14,333 nucleotides of DNA from Proteobacteria bacterium ST_bin11 (GTDB lineage: Bacteria; Pseudomonadota; Gammaproteobacteria; Methylococcales; Methylomonadaceae). The notes beneath the pieces were generated by a model, which was given only the letters and a program-made list of their open reading frames with translations, made no database searches and had not been told where the DNA came from. Shown piece by piece: positions 1 to 6,602 of this stretch. The number at the start of each line of letters is the position of its first letter. Position 1 is the stretch's first letter. A program made the position numbers and the translations under genes. Location: contig MSXO01000042.1 of the NCBI GenBank assembly GCA_002083615.1, forward strand, positions 1-14,333, given 5' to 3'.

Positions 1-34
1 AAATCAACAGCCTGTTAAGCAGCAGCAGGCCCAT
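1..34 (-). CDS. Possible N-terminal fragment of a downstream membrane-protein gene (partial)
   Basis: A minus-strand frame is open from ATG at 34 to the left edge and reads MGLLLLNRLLI. The hydrophobic start would suit a signal anchor or first membrane helix. The frame is also open upstream to the stop of the FHA-SLT gene at 98, so no in-frame stop contradicts it. There is no convincing Shine-Dalgarno and only 11 codons are visible. It may be a real gene following in the same direction or chance. No family can be assigned. Confidence 0.25.
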   Translation of the reverse strand, partial: MGLLLLNRLLI

Positions 35-97
35 AGCTATTAATGCACCCGGTGGCTTTGCCAGGCAAATAAACGGGGCTTTTTGAAACCAAGAAAT

Positions 98-1795
98 TCA
101 ATTAATCGGGTTAGTTATTTGCAACAGCGGCGGATTGAAATCAAAACCAAAATGCTTAGGGTCTTCGCCTATCACCGCTGCTGCGACGATGTAAAACACG
201 TAATCGTAAGTTTCCACCGGAATTTCGTATTGTTGGCTGAATTTCCAGAAGTTTCGCTCACGGGGGTTATCCGGCATTTTTTCGACCATACCCCGCACTT
301 TGTTATGCCCGTAGTTATAACTGGCCATTACTAACAATCCCGATGCTTGGGCTTGCTTGCTGTAGATATACTTCAAATATTTAGCACCGGCTTGAGTGGC
401 CTGCGCAAAATCAAAACGAGCGTCCTGCTCGTCGTACTCTCTGACATTGGCCAGCGGCCCGGGCGGCAGGCCGTATTCCTGACCGGTGGTCGCTAAGAAT
501 TGCCAAGCACCCTTGGCAATACCAAAGCGGGTTTCGGGCCCGATTGCTTTGCTGTCGTAATTACTTTCCTGCAGCGGCAAATACATAAAATAAGCCGGCA
601 GCCCTTCTTTATCCAAGGCATCCAGCACCAGGGTGCCATAGTGGTTGTCTTGCATGTTTTTAATGGCGATGCGCAAGCGCGCAGTATCTCGCCATTTTTT
701 GATGTATTGCCGCACTTGCGTGACAAACTCGTCCGGCAATTCCAATTCGCTTTCACCAAAGCCTCTGACCACGCGAGTGATCAACTCGCGCTCGTATTGT
801 TCGTCGGTCGGGAAATTCAGCCGCAGAAAATCGATTTCTTGCAGATACTCCTGATATTTGGCTTTCATCAATTTCAGCTTTTGCCGTTCTTCGGCCAAGC
901 GCTTTTTTTCTTCCAAAATTTTGGCCTGCTCGGCTTTGATGCGCTCTTGAGAGACTTTTAGTTTTTCATCTTTTACTTCTTCAAAGGCTTTAGCGAGTGA
1001 CTCGACATTCTCGGCCAGCCGCATGTCGGCTTGCGACAAGCTGACTTCCAAGGTTTTGACGTCGTAAAACATATTGATCGCCAGTTTGCGGGCATTATCC
1101 AGCGCCAGGTATTGATACGTGACTAAACCGGCGGAGATCAGAAACAAAATCCCCAAAGACCAAATCAGCTTTTTGTAGTTTTTGGTTCTGACCGTTCTAT
1201 CCTCACGAATCACCCGCCGCACCATGCGCGTGTAGTCGCCCATATCCGCCGATTCTTCTTCGGACAACAGACGGTTTTTAATCGCATCAGCCGATAAATT
1301 CTGCTGGGGTTTCGACCCAGGCGGCGCTATCGCTTGACTTAAAACCGGGGTTTGCGCGGCGGCGAATAAGGTCGCATCGTCTTTTGGTTTAGGTATCTGG
1401 ATTTTTATGTTCGCCGAGGCGATTTGTAGCTGAAACGGGGAAACGCCTAGACCCAACAACACCGGCAATTGCAATTTGGTTTTAACAGCCAGCCGCTGTG
1501 TATCCAGATAGACGCCGTGGATACTGTTTAAATCAACCAGCCACCAACCATCCGGCTCGCGTTTGATTTCCATGTGATGGCGGCTAATCGATTGATCGTT
1601 AACCACAACTGCGTTCTCTTGGGCGCGACCAACACTGAAACTGTTTTCGAAAGCATAATTAGCGATGACTTGGCCGCCGCTATTCAGCAAATCCACTAGC
1701 AGGGTTTCCGGCCTGGCCAATACGGTCCGATCAACATCGGTTTCCGCCGCTTTAAACGGACCTAGCCCCATGAAAACGGTTTTATCGTCTGCCAT
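98..1795 (-). CDS. FHA domain, membrane helix, coiled coil and SLT lytic transglycosylase fusion protein
   Basis: Predicted 565-residue single-pass inner-membrane protein. Residues about 30-125 look like a forkhead-associated (phospho-Thr-binding) domain, with G56-R57 and S71-R72-H73-H74 matching its signature and G94-V-Y in the usual NGT-loop place. Residues about 210-231 form a membrane helix preceded by many Arg/Lys, so the FHA side should be cytoplasmic. Residues about 250-325 are Lys/Glu-rich coiled coil. Residues about 395-545 are an SLT (Slt/MltD-like) domain with catalytic-type E410-S411, GAWQF at 429-433 and ASYNYG at 491-496. The SLT domain would cleave peptidoglycan between MurNAc and GlcNAc in the periplasm. 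I chose ATG at 1795 because GAGG lies 7 nt upstream; a TTG at 1798 would add one residue but sits too close to it. It lies last in a wall-synthesis run. The domain calls are strong; regulation by phosphorylation is inference. Confidence 0.9.
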   Translation of the reverse strand: MADDKTVFMGLGPFKAAETDVDRTVLARPETLLVDLLNSGGQVIANYAFENSFSVGRAQENAVVVNDQSISRHHMEIKREPDGWWLVDLNSIHGVYLDTQRLAVKTKLQLPVLLGLGVSPFQLQIASANIKIQIPKPKDDATLFAAAQTPVLSQAIAPPGSKPQQNLSADAIKNRLLSEEESADMGDYTRMVRRVIREDRTVRTKNYKKLIWSLGILFLISAGLVTYQYLALDNARKLAINMFYDVKTLEVSLSQADMRLAENVESLAKAFEEVKDEKLKVSQERIKAEQAKILEEKKRLAEERQKLKLMKAKYQEYLQEIDFLRLNFPTDEQYERELITRVVRGFGESELELPDEFVTQVRQYIKKWRDTARLRIAIKNMQDNHYGTLVLDALDKEGLPAYFMYLPLQESNYDSKAIGPETRFGIAKGAWQFLATTGQEYGLPPGPLANVREYDEQDARFDFAQATQAGAKYLKYIYSKQAQASGLLVMASYNYGHNKVRGMVEKMPDNPRERNFWKFSQQYEIPVETYDYVFYIVAAAVIGEDPKHFGFDFNPPLLQITNPIN

Positions 1796-1897
1796 CAACT
1801 TGCCTCATCGCTAGCTTGTTCGCGCCACACTGTCATCTCGGCTTAGTCTGGTGTTTGCTGATTAAGCAGATTAATCACTATTCTTCCAGTGTGGAAA
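1796..1897. promoter_or_regulatory. Intergenic leader of the FHA-SLT gene with two dyads
   Basis: This 102-nt gap separates the SGNH gene stop from the FHA-SLT start. It contains a palindrome, GATTAA-GCAGA-TTAATC, at 1860-1876. It also has an 8-bp long-range inverted repeat, CCACACTG at 1825-1832 and CAGTGTGG at 1887-1894, that would enclose the palindrome in a loop. GAGG before the ATG is the ribosome site. I see no U-tract that would make a clear terminator and no strong -35/-10 pair. The gap is longer than most in this run, so a separate promoter or regulator site is plausible but unproven. Confidence 0.35.
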
Positions 1898-3001
1898 TCA
1901 AAAAACCGCTTTGGCTTTCAATCCGGAAACCAGCCGTTCGGTAAAAGCCTGTTTATCCCGAACATCCAAATGCGAACCGTCCGGCAATGCAAAGTGTAAC
2001 GCCGGATAATCCTGAGCATTCAAGGTAATTGCTCGACTATGAGCCGCAAACACATCCCAACCAAATTGGCGCGGGCTGCGGTGCTCATCGATAGCGAAAA
2101 TCAATCCCGTCATCGGGAAACTGATAAAGGCAATTTTGCCGCCACGGTCCAAAATCCGGTCGCTTAGGCGGTTAACGTAGAAAAACTGCTCCGGCGTGTA
2201 ACGAGTCGGTGCCGATCGCTGCAAGGCGTCGATCACCAAGCGTTCGAATTCCGCTTCAGAAGCCACTTTAGTGAGATCGACCGCTTGCCCAAGATTGCGC
2301 AATACCCGCTGAATATAAAACAGCGGTTGCTCGACCAATTGATAATCGGCGTCACGTTGCCGATTGGGTTTAGTACTGAGATAAAGCGGCCTAACCTTAC
2401 CGGGAGTGATCAAGCGGATTAGCAGGTCGCTGGCTGGCATGCCGCTGGCGTATAACGCCGACCATTGCTGTACTTGGCTTTTCAATAGCGTTTCCAGCTT
2501 AGGTGCCACCAAGGCTTGGTATTCTCGGTGATAAAAATCTATCCATTCGTTAGCACGGTCGGTATGCGGCTTTTCTACCAACTTCCAGACATCGCCGGAC
2601 ACCAGCACGGTGCCGGTGATACTCTCATCAGCGGCTAAGTCAGCCAACACCGGTAAAAACTCCGAACCGTCTATCGCCAGCTGTACCGGCGTTAAACCGG
2701 TTGTAGCGGCCAACACATCCAGGTCCATATCCAGTTGCATGCGCGAGTCGCCGACCAAAATTAAGGCCTGCTTACCCAGCAAAGTGGCTTTGCTGCGCTC
2801 AGTAGCCCATAACTCCTTGCTGTCTTGCACCGTGGGCTCGAAGCCGATTTGCCGTAACCTCAGCTCGACAACCATTAACAACAGCACAGCAATCGCCATC
2901 CCGACCAGAAAGGTGCGTTTCAGGGCTTGCTGCGGCAAACGGTCGCTAGAATTGGAAATAGATGAATGCACGACTGTCACCCGTAGAAAAAATACCCACA
3001 C
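1898..3001 (-). CDS. SGNH-fold (AlgJ/AlgX/PatB-like) membrane-anchored acetyltransferase or esterase partner of the MBOAT protein
   Basis: Up to 367 residues. A basic segment and one hydrophobic helix (about residues 30-46) predict an N-terminal anchor with the rest in the periplasm. G84-D85-S86 in a VGDSR context fits the SGNH nucleophile block, and D341-G-S-H344 near the C-terminus fits the DxxH block holding the Asp and His of the triad. Such proteins take acetyl groups exported by an MBOAT partner and place them on polysaccharides (AlgX, PatB) or remove them. The gene starts inside the end of the MBOAT gene, so translation is probably coupled. The start is uncertain: GTG at 3001 is the longest, and GTG at 2980 and 2971 are alternatives; 2971 gives 357 residues and still keeps the anchor. 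The substrate cannot be read from the sequence. Confidence 0.75.
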   Translation of the reverse strand: MWVFFLRVTVVHSSISNSSDRLPQQALKRTFLVGMAIAVLLLMVVELRLRQIGFEPTVQDSKELWATERSKATLLGKQALILVGDSRMQLDMDLDVLAATTGLTPVQLAIDGSEFLPVLADLAADESITGTVLVSGDVWKLVEKPHTDRANEWIDFYHREYQALVAPKLETLLKSQVQQWSALYASGMPASDLLIRLITPGKVRPLYLSTKPNRQRDADYQLVEQPLFYIQRVLRNLGQAVDLTKVASEAEFERLVIDALQRSAPTRYTPEQFFYVNRLSDRILDRGGKIAFISFPMTGLIFAIDEHRSPRQFGWDVFAAHSRAITLNAQDYPALHFALPDGSHLDVRDKQAFTERLVSGLKAKAVF

Positions 3002-4358
3002 AAACCATCAACACGGCAATAACGCTGGTTTTGACCATAGGTGAGAAATTGTCGAATCGTTGTTCCAGCCTGATGTCCCTGCTGGCAATGTGCCAGACCA
3101 GGGTTGTTGCCATTACCACCACGACCACAATCCTGCTGAGCATGGCTAATTCGCTACTACCAGCCGCATTGGTCAGCGACCCTAGCGTTGCCGCTAAATT
3201 ATCGAAGCCTTGCGCCCGAAACGGAATCCAGGTTAAGGACACGATTACAAATGTCAGCAAGATCAAAACCAACTTCGCCGCCAACCCTGTCGGACGATAA
3301 GCCGTCAGTTGTTTGATGCCGTGTTCAACGATTAGAAACAAGCCATGCAAACAGCCCCAGACCGCAAAAGTCCAAGCTGCTCCATGCCATAAGCCGCCCA
3401 AGATCATCACGAGTACGAGATTAAACGCGGTCCTGATCGGTTTACCCCGACTACCGCCCAAACTAAAATACAGATAATCCCGCAACCAACTGGACAGCGA
3501 AATATGCCAGCGTTTCCAAAAATCCGAGAACCCCAGCGCGCCATAAGGACAATGAAAATTATCCGGCAAACTAAATCCCAAAGTTAGGGCTGCACCGATG
3601 GCACATAAGGAATAACCGGCGAAATCGAAAAAGATTTGCCCGGAAAATGCCAACACGCCCAACCAGACATCAAGGCCAGCATAGGTGGTGGGCGCAGCGT
3701 AAATTTGATCGACTACCGGCGCCAAGGCAGTGTCCGCCAAAATGGCCTTAGCGAAAATTCCGAATAAAAATAGTGTCAGCCCCCAGATGAATTGTTCGCT
3801 GCTAGCTTTCTGCGGGGTTTTACATTGGGGCAAAAACTGCGGCGCGCGAACGATAGGGCCAGCCACCAATTGCGGGAAAAAGGTAACAAACAAGCAAAAA
3901 TCCAGAAAACTCGCCTCGGCGGGTATCTTGCGATGATATACGTCCAAGGTATAGGACAAGGTCTGGAAGGTATAAAAGGAAATGCCGATCGGCAACACGA
4001 TACCCAAAGGCTGCGGTTGATAAGCGATGCCAAGCCAGGTTAGCAAACCCGCACAGCTTTGATTGAGAAAATCGGCGTATTTAAAAAACCCGAGAAAACC
4101 CAGATTAACCAAGAGGCTGATGGTTAATAAACCCTTACGTCGTTCCTGGCTTTTTGCCGCGGCCATGGATTTAGCCAATACAAAGTCCACTGTGGTGGAA
4201 ATCCAGAGCAGCACGACGAAGGGCGGATTCCAGGCCGCGTAAAACAAATAACTAGCGATTAACAGGACGATTTTTTGCGCGCGCCAATTCGGTATCGAGT
4301 AATACAGGGCTAAAACGCCTAGCCAAAAAACTAGAAATAAAAACGAATCAAATTGCAT
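2946..4358 (-). CDS. MBOAT family membrane-bound O-acyltransferase (AlgI/PatA-like)
   Basis: A 470-residue polytopic membrane protein with the usual length of AlgI-type MBOAT enzymes. Diagnostic stretches are PIGISFYTFQ (123-132), FPQLVAGPIVR (161-171), FWKRWHISLSSWLRDYLY (280-297) and GLWHGAAW (322-329). H325 is the invariant MBOAT histidine and H285 the second conserved one. The family moves an acyl group, usually acetyl, from the cytoplasm across the inner membrane for O-acylation of an extracytoplasmic polymer, normally handing it to an SGNH partner. That partner appears to be the next gene, which overlaps this one by up to 56 nt. Start ATG at 4358 gives a normal N-terminus although the Shine-Dalgarno is weak. 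AlgI and PatA cannot be separated by eye, so I give no symbol. No alginate genes are visible; the neighbours are peptidoglycan genes. Confidence 0.9.
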   Translation of the reverse strand: MQFDSFLFLVFWLGVLALYYSIPNWRAQKIVLLIASYLFYAAWNPPFVVLLWISTTVDFVLAKSMAAAKSQERRKGLLTISLLVNLGFLGFFKYADFLNQSCAGLLTWLGIAYQPQPLGIVLPIGISFYTFQTLSYTLDVYHRKIPAEASFLDFCLFVTFFPQLVAGPIVRAPQFLPQCKTPQKASSEQFIWGLTLFLFGIFAKAILADTALAPVVDQIYAAPTTYAGLDVWLGVLAFSGQIFFDFAGYSLCAIGAALTLGFSLPDNFHCPYGALGFSDFWKRWHISLSSWLRDYLYFSLGGSRGKPIRTAFNLVLVMILGGLWHGAAWTFAVWGCLHGLFLIVEHGIKQLTAYRPTGLAAKLVLILLTFVIVSLTWIPFRAQGFDNLAATLGSLTNAAGSSELAMLSRIVVVVVMATTLVWHIASRDIRLEQRFDNFSPMVKTSVIAVLMVCVGIFSTGDSRAFIYFQF

Positions 4359-4477
4359 GGGCCGGCTGCCAAGTGAGACTGGACCGATAATGTCGGCCCA
4401 GTAAAATCAGGAGTAAGCACCAGCAGGTTTGGGTTTGCCGGTGCTGGGCAAGCATAGCCCAACTATGGCAGTCATGC
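4359..4477 (-). promoter_or_regulatory. mltB-MBOAT spacer with two minus-strand hairpins
   Basis: This 119-nt spacer holds two stem-loops. At 4416-4445 AGCACC and GGTGCT flank an inner GCA/TGC stem; at 4380-4400 TGG-CCGA pairs with TCGG-CCA around TAATG. On the plus strand each has one A-C mismatch, but as minus-strand RNA each mismatch becomes a G-U pair, so both stems are continuous (10 and 8 bp) only in the direction in which the genes are read. A short run, GATTTTACT, follows the first stem, giving a weak terminator-like look after mltB. No convincing promoter for the MBOAT gene was found. Confidence 0.35.
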
Positions 4478-5464
4478 TTACGGTACCTTGCGCGCGGCAA
4501 TGGCCTGGCTGAGTTGATAGACTGCCATCGCATACAAGGGGCTATGGTTGTAGCGGGTGATAACATAAAAATTATGCAGGCCCACCCATAAATCTTCACC
4601 CACCTGTTGTTGATAAGCCAACAGCTTGACCGTTTCGCTAGCGGCCAACTGCGTAGGAATATCCACCCCTAAACGGCGCAACTCGCCCACAGTCGTGTCG
4701 GGCTTAACGCCCTTGCTCAATGCCTGCCGATAGGCGTCGCCGCGCGCGCTGACCGGGTAAGCCACTGCTCCGCCAGGTCGCCATTGGTTACGCACGAAAT
4801 AATTCGCCACGCTAGCTATGGCATCAGCGCTGTTAGTCCAGATGTTCCGTTTACCGTCCAGGTCAAAATCCTTGGCGTAGCCGCGAAAACTGCTGGGCAT
4901 AAATTGCGGCAAACCCATCGCGCCGGCGTAAGATCCCATGGGCTGCAGCGGGTCCATGTGCTCTTCCCGCGCCAGAACCAGGAATTGCTCCAGCTCTTTC
5001 AAAAAAAACTCGCTGCGTGGCGGATAGGCAAAACCCAAAGTCGCCAGCGCGTCGATCACCCGATATTTGCCGGTATGCGCGCCGTATTTGGTTTCTACGC
5101 CGATGATGGCGATGATGATTTCCGCCGGCACACCATATTGGCTTTCCACGGCTTTCAGAGCCGCTTCGTTGTCCTGCCAAAACTGCACGCCGCCGGCGAT
5201 CCGGGCTTCGGTCATGAATATCTCACGGTACTGAAACCAGGGCTTGCCTTCGGCAGGTTTGGACATCGCATCTAGAATAGGCTGCTGGATTTGCACGGAC
5301 TTGAACAGGTTGCGCAATTCCGCTTCGTTAAAATGCTGCTGCTTGACCAGGTTATGGATAAATTGTTTGAAGCTGTCGGTTTCTGCGACCTCAGCGGACG
5401 CCGAACCCGCGCCAAGTAGGATGGCAGCTAACAGCCAGGCGGATAGTTTCATTTTCATGTGCAT
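4478..5464 (-). CDS. mltB: Membrane-bound-type lytic murein transglycosylase B (GH103), predicted soluble periplasmic form
   Basis: 328 residues. Residues 1-24 form a signal peptide ending SASA before EV, a type-I signal peptidase site. There is no lipobox cysteine, so unlike E. coli MltB it should be soluble, as in SltB1-type relatives. The GH103 domain fills the rest: G122-V-E124-T-K-Y-G carries the catalytic Glu, GAMGLPQFMPSS (181-192) is the family signature, DFDLDGKRNIW (199-209) matches the region that binds calcium in MltB, and HNFYVITRYNHS (297-308) is the conserved C-terminal motif. It cleaves MurNAc-GlcNAc bonds to 1,6-anhydro products, remodelling wall during growth. The start at 5464 lies 7 nt after the rodA stop; ATGs at 5458 and 5452 are alternatives and no strong Shine-Dalgarno decides between them. 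It probably shares the rodA message. Confidence 0.93.
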   Translation of the reverse strand: MHMKMKLSAWLLAAILLGAGSASAEVAETDSFKQFIHNLVKQQHFNEAELRNLFKSVQIQQPILDAMSKPAEGKPWFQYREIFMTEARIAGGVQFWQDNEAALKAVESQYGVPAEIIIAIIGVETKYGAHTGKYRVIDALATLGFAYPPRSEFFLKELEQFLVLAREEHMDPLQPMGSYAGAMGLPQFMPSSFRGYAKDFDLDGKRNIWTNSADAIASVANYFVRNQWRPGGAVAYPVSARGDAYRQALSKGVKPDTTVGELRRLGVDIPTQLAASETVKLLAYQQQVGEDLWVGLHNFYVITRYNHSPLYAMAVYQLSQAIAARKVP

Positions 5465-5471
5465 AAACCAA

Positions 5472-6602
5472 TTAGACGGGTAGTAATTTACGGTGAGTAT
5501 GAATGGACATCAGAATGCCGAAGCCAGCCATCAAGGTCACCATCGAAGTGCCGCCGTAACTCACCAGCGGTAGCGGCACACCGACCACCGGCAACACGCC
5601 GATCACCATGCCGATATTCACAAAGACGTAGACAAAAAAAGTAAATGCTAGACTGCCGGCCAGCAGCCGCGAATAAGTATCCTGGGCTTGCACGGCAATA
5701 TAAAAACACCGACTAATGACTAGCAGATACAAAACCAACAGGCCGACGCAGCCGAACAAGCCAAACTCCTCGGCGAATACCGCAAAGATAAAGTCCGTGG
5801 AGCTTTCCGGCAGAAAGTCCAGTTCTGCCTGACTACTGCCCAACCAGCCCTTACCGTTGATACCGCCAGAACCGATGGCGATCTTCGACTGGATAATATG
5901 ATAACCAGCCCCCATCGGATCGGCTTCCGGATTGATAAATGTCAACACTCGATTGCGCTGATATTCGCGCATAAAATGCCAGAGCACCGGCGTCAGTGAC
6001 GCCAAAAGGGCCACTATCCCTAGCATGAACCACCAGGATAAACCGGCGAAAAACAGCACTGCCGCCCCGGAGCTCGCCACCAGTAGCGAGGTACCCAAAT
6101 CCGGCTGTTTGGCAATCAGCAAAACCGGCACCATCAACAAAATCGCCGCACCCAACACGTGCTTGGGCTTGGGCGGTAGCGCGCGTTCCGAGAGATACCA
6201 GGCCACCATCATCGGTGCGCTAATTTTAGTGAATTCAGAAGGCTGAAAACGAAAGAAGCCCAAATCCAGCCAGCGCTGCGCGCCCATACTGATCTGCCCC
6301 ATCACCGCTACCGCCAGCAAGAGCAGCACACAAACGCTGAACAAGGCTACCGAAAAACTTTGGAAACGGCGCGGATTGATATGCGCCAACACGATCATCA
6401 GTAAAACAGCGAAGCCCATCCGCGTGGCGTGGCGAATCAACAGGGGCAGTTCTTGGCCGCCGGCGCTGTATAAAACCACAAAACTGGTGGCGCAAATCAG
6501 GAGTAAGCCGATAAACAGCGGAATGTCGATATGCAGCTTTCGGAGCAAATTGCCGAGCATTGAAGGCGGCTGGAAATGCTCGTTGCGCATTTCGGTTCTC
6601 AT
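5472..6602 (-). CDS. rodA: SEDS-family peptidoglycan glycosyltransferase RodA
   Basis: 376 residues with about ten membrane helices; it polymerises lipid II into glycan strands in the inner membrane with PBP2 during side-wall elongation. SEDS hallmarks are present: GAQRWLDLGFFRFQPSEF (107-124), KQPDLGTS (165-172), GYHIIQSKIAIGSGG (233-247), LPESSTDFIFAVFAEE (264-279) and GVPLPLVSYGGTS (341-353). D270 in the STDFIF stretch corresponds to the Asp required in E. coli RodA. Start ATG at 6602 overlaps the mrdA stop as ATGA and has AAGGA 9 nt upstream, better than the internal ATG at 6590. The 4-nt overlap implies coupled, near-equal translation with PBP2, its obligate partner. The family call is very secure. 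Confidence 0.96.
   Translation of the reverse strand: MRTEMRNEHFQPPSMLGNLLRKLHIDIPLFIGLLLICATSFVVLYSAGGQELPLLIRHATRMGFAVLLMIVLAHINPRRFQSFSVALFSVCVLLLLAVAVMGQISMGAQRWLDLGFFRFQPSEFTKISAPMMVAWYLSERALPPKPKHVLGAAILLMVPVLLIAKQPDLGTSLLVASSGAAVLFFAGLSWWFMLGIVALLASLTPVLWHFMREYQRNRVLTFINPEADPMGAGYHIIQSKIAIGSGGINGKGWLGSSQAELDFLPESSTDFIFAVFAEEFGLFGCVGLLVLYLLVISRCFYIAVQAQDTYSRLLAGSLAFTFFVYVFVNIGMVIGVLPVVGVPLPLVSYGGTSMVTLMAGFGILMSIHTHRKLLPV

Noticed and set aside
1..97. A terminator for the FHA-SLT gene (TGGC-TTT-GCCA near 54-64)
   Set aside because: Only a 4-bp stem with no U-tract; the frame after it may even be coding.
500..961. 153-codon plus-strand frame opposite the FHA-SLT gene
   Set aside because: Shadow of the coiled-coil and SLT coding region; its Phe/Gln richness mirrors the Lys/Glu and Leu codons on the other strand.
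1796..1798. TTG at 1798 as start of the FHA-SLT gene
   Set aside because: It adds one residue only and lies 4 nt from GAGG; the adjacent ATG at 1795 has better spacing and codon.
2946..4358. Naming the MBOAT gene algI or patA
   Set aside because: The motifs are common to both clades and no alginate genes or ape-like esterase are visible to decide.
4784..5275. 163-codon plus-strand frame opposite mltB
   Set aside because: Antisense shadow of the MltB coding sequence, which has complete catalytic motifs.
4404..6510. A 15-nt identity (aaatcaggagtaagc) shared by the mltB-MBOAT spacer (about 4404-4418) and rodA (about 6494-6508)
   Set aside because: Single short match with no extension or third copy; in rodA it encodes part of the first membrane helix, so chance is the simplest reading.
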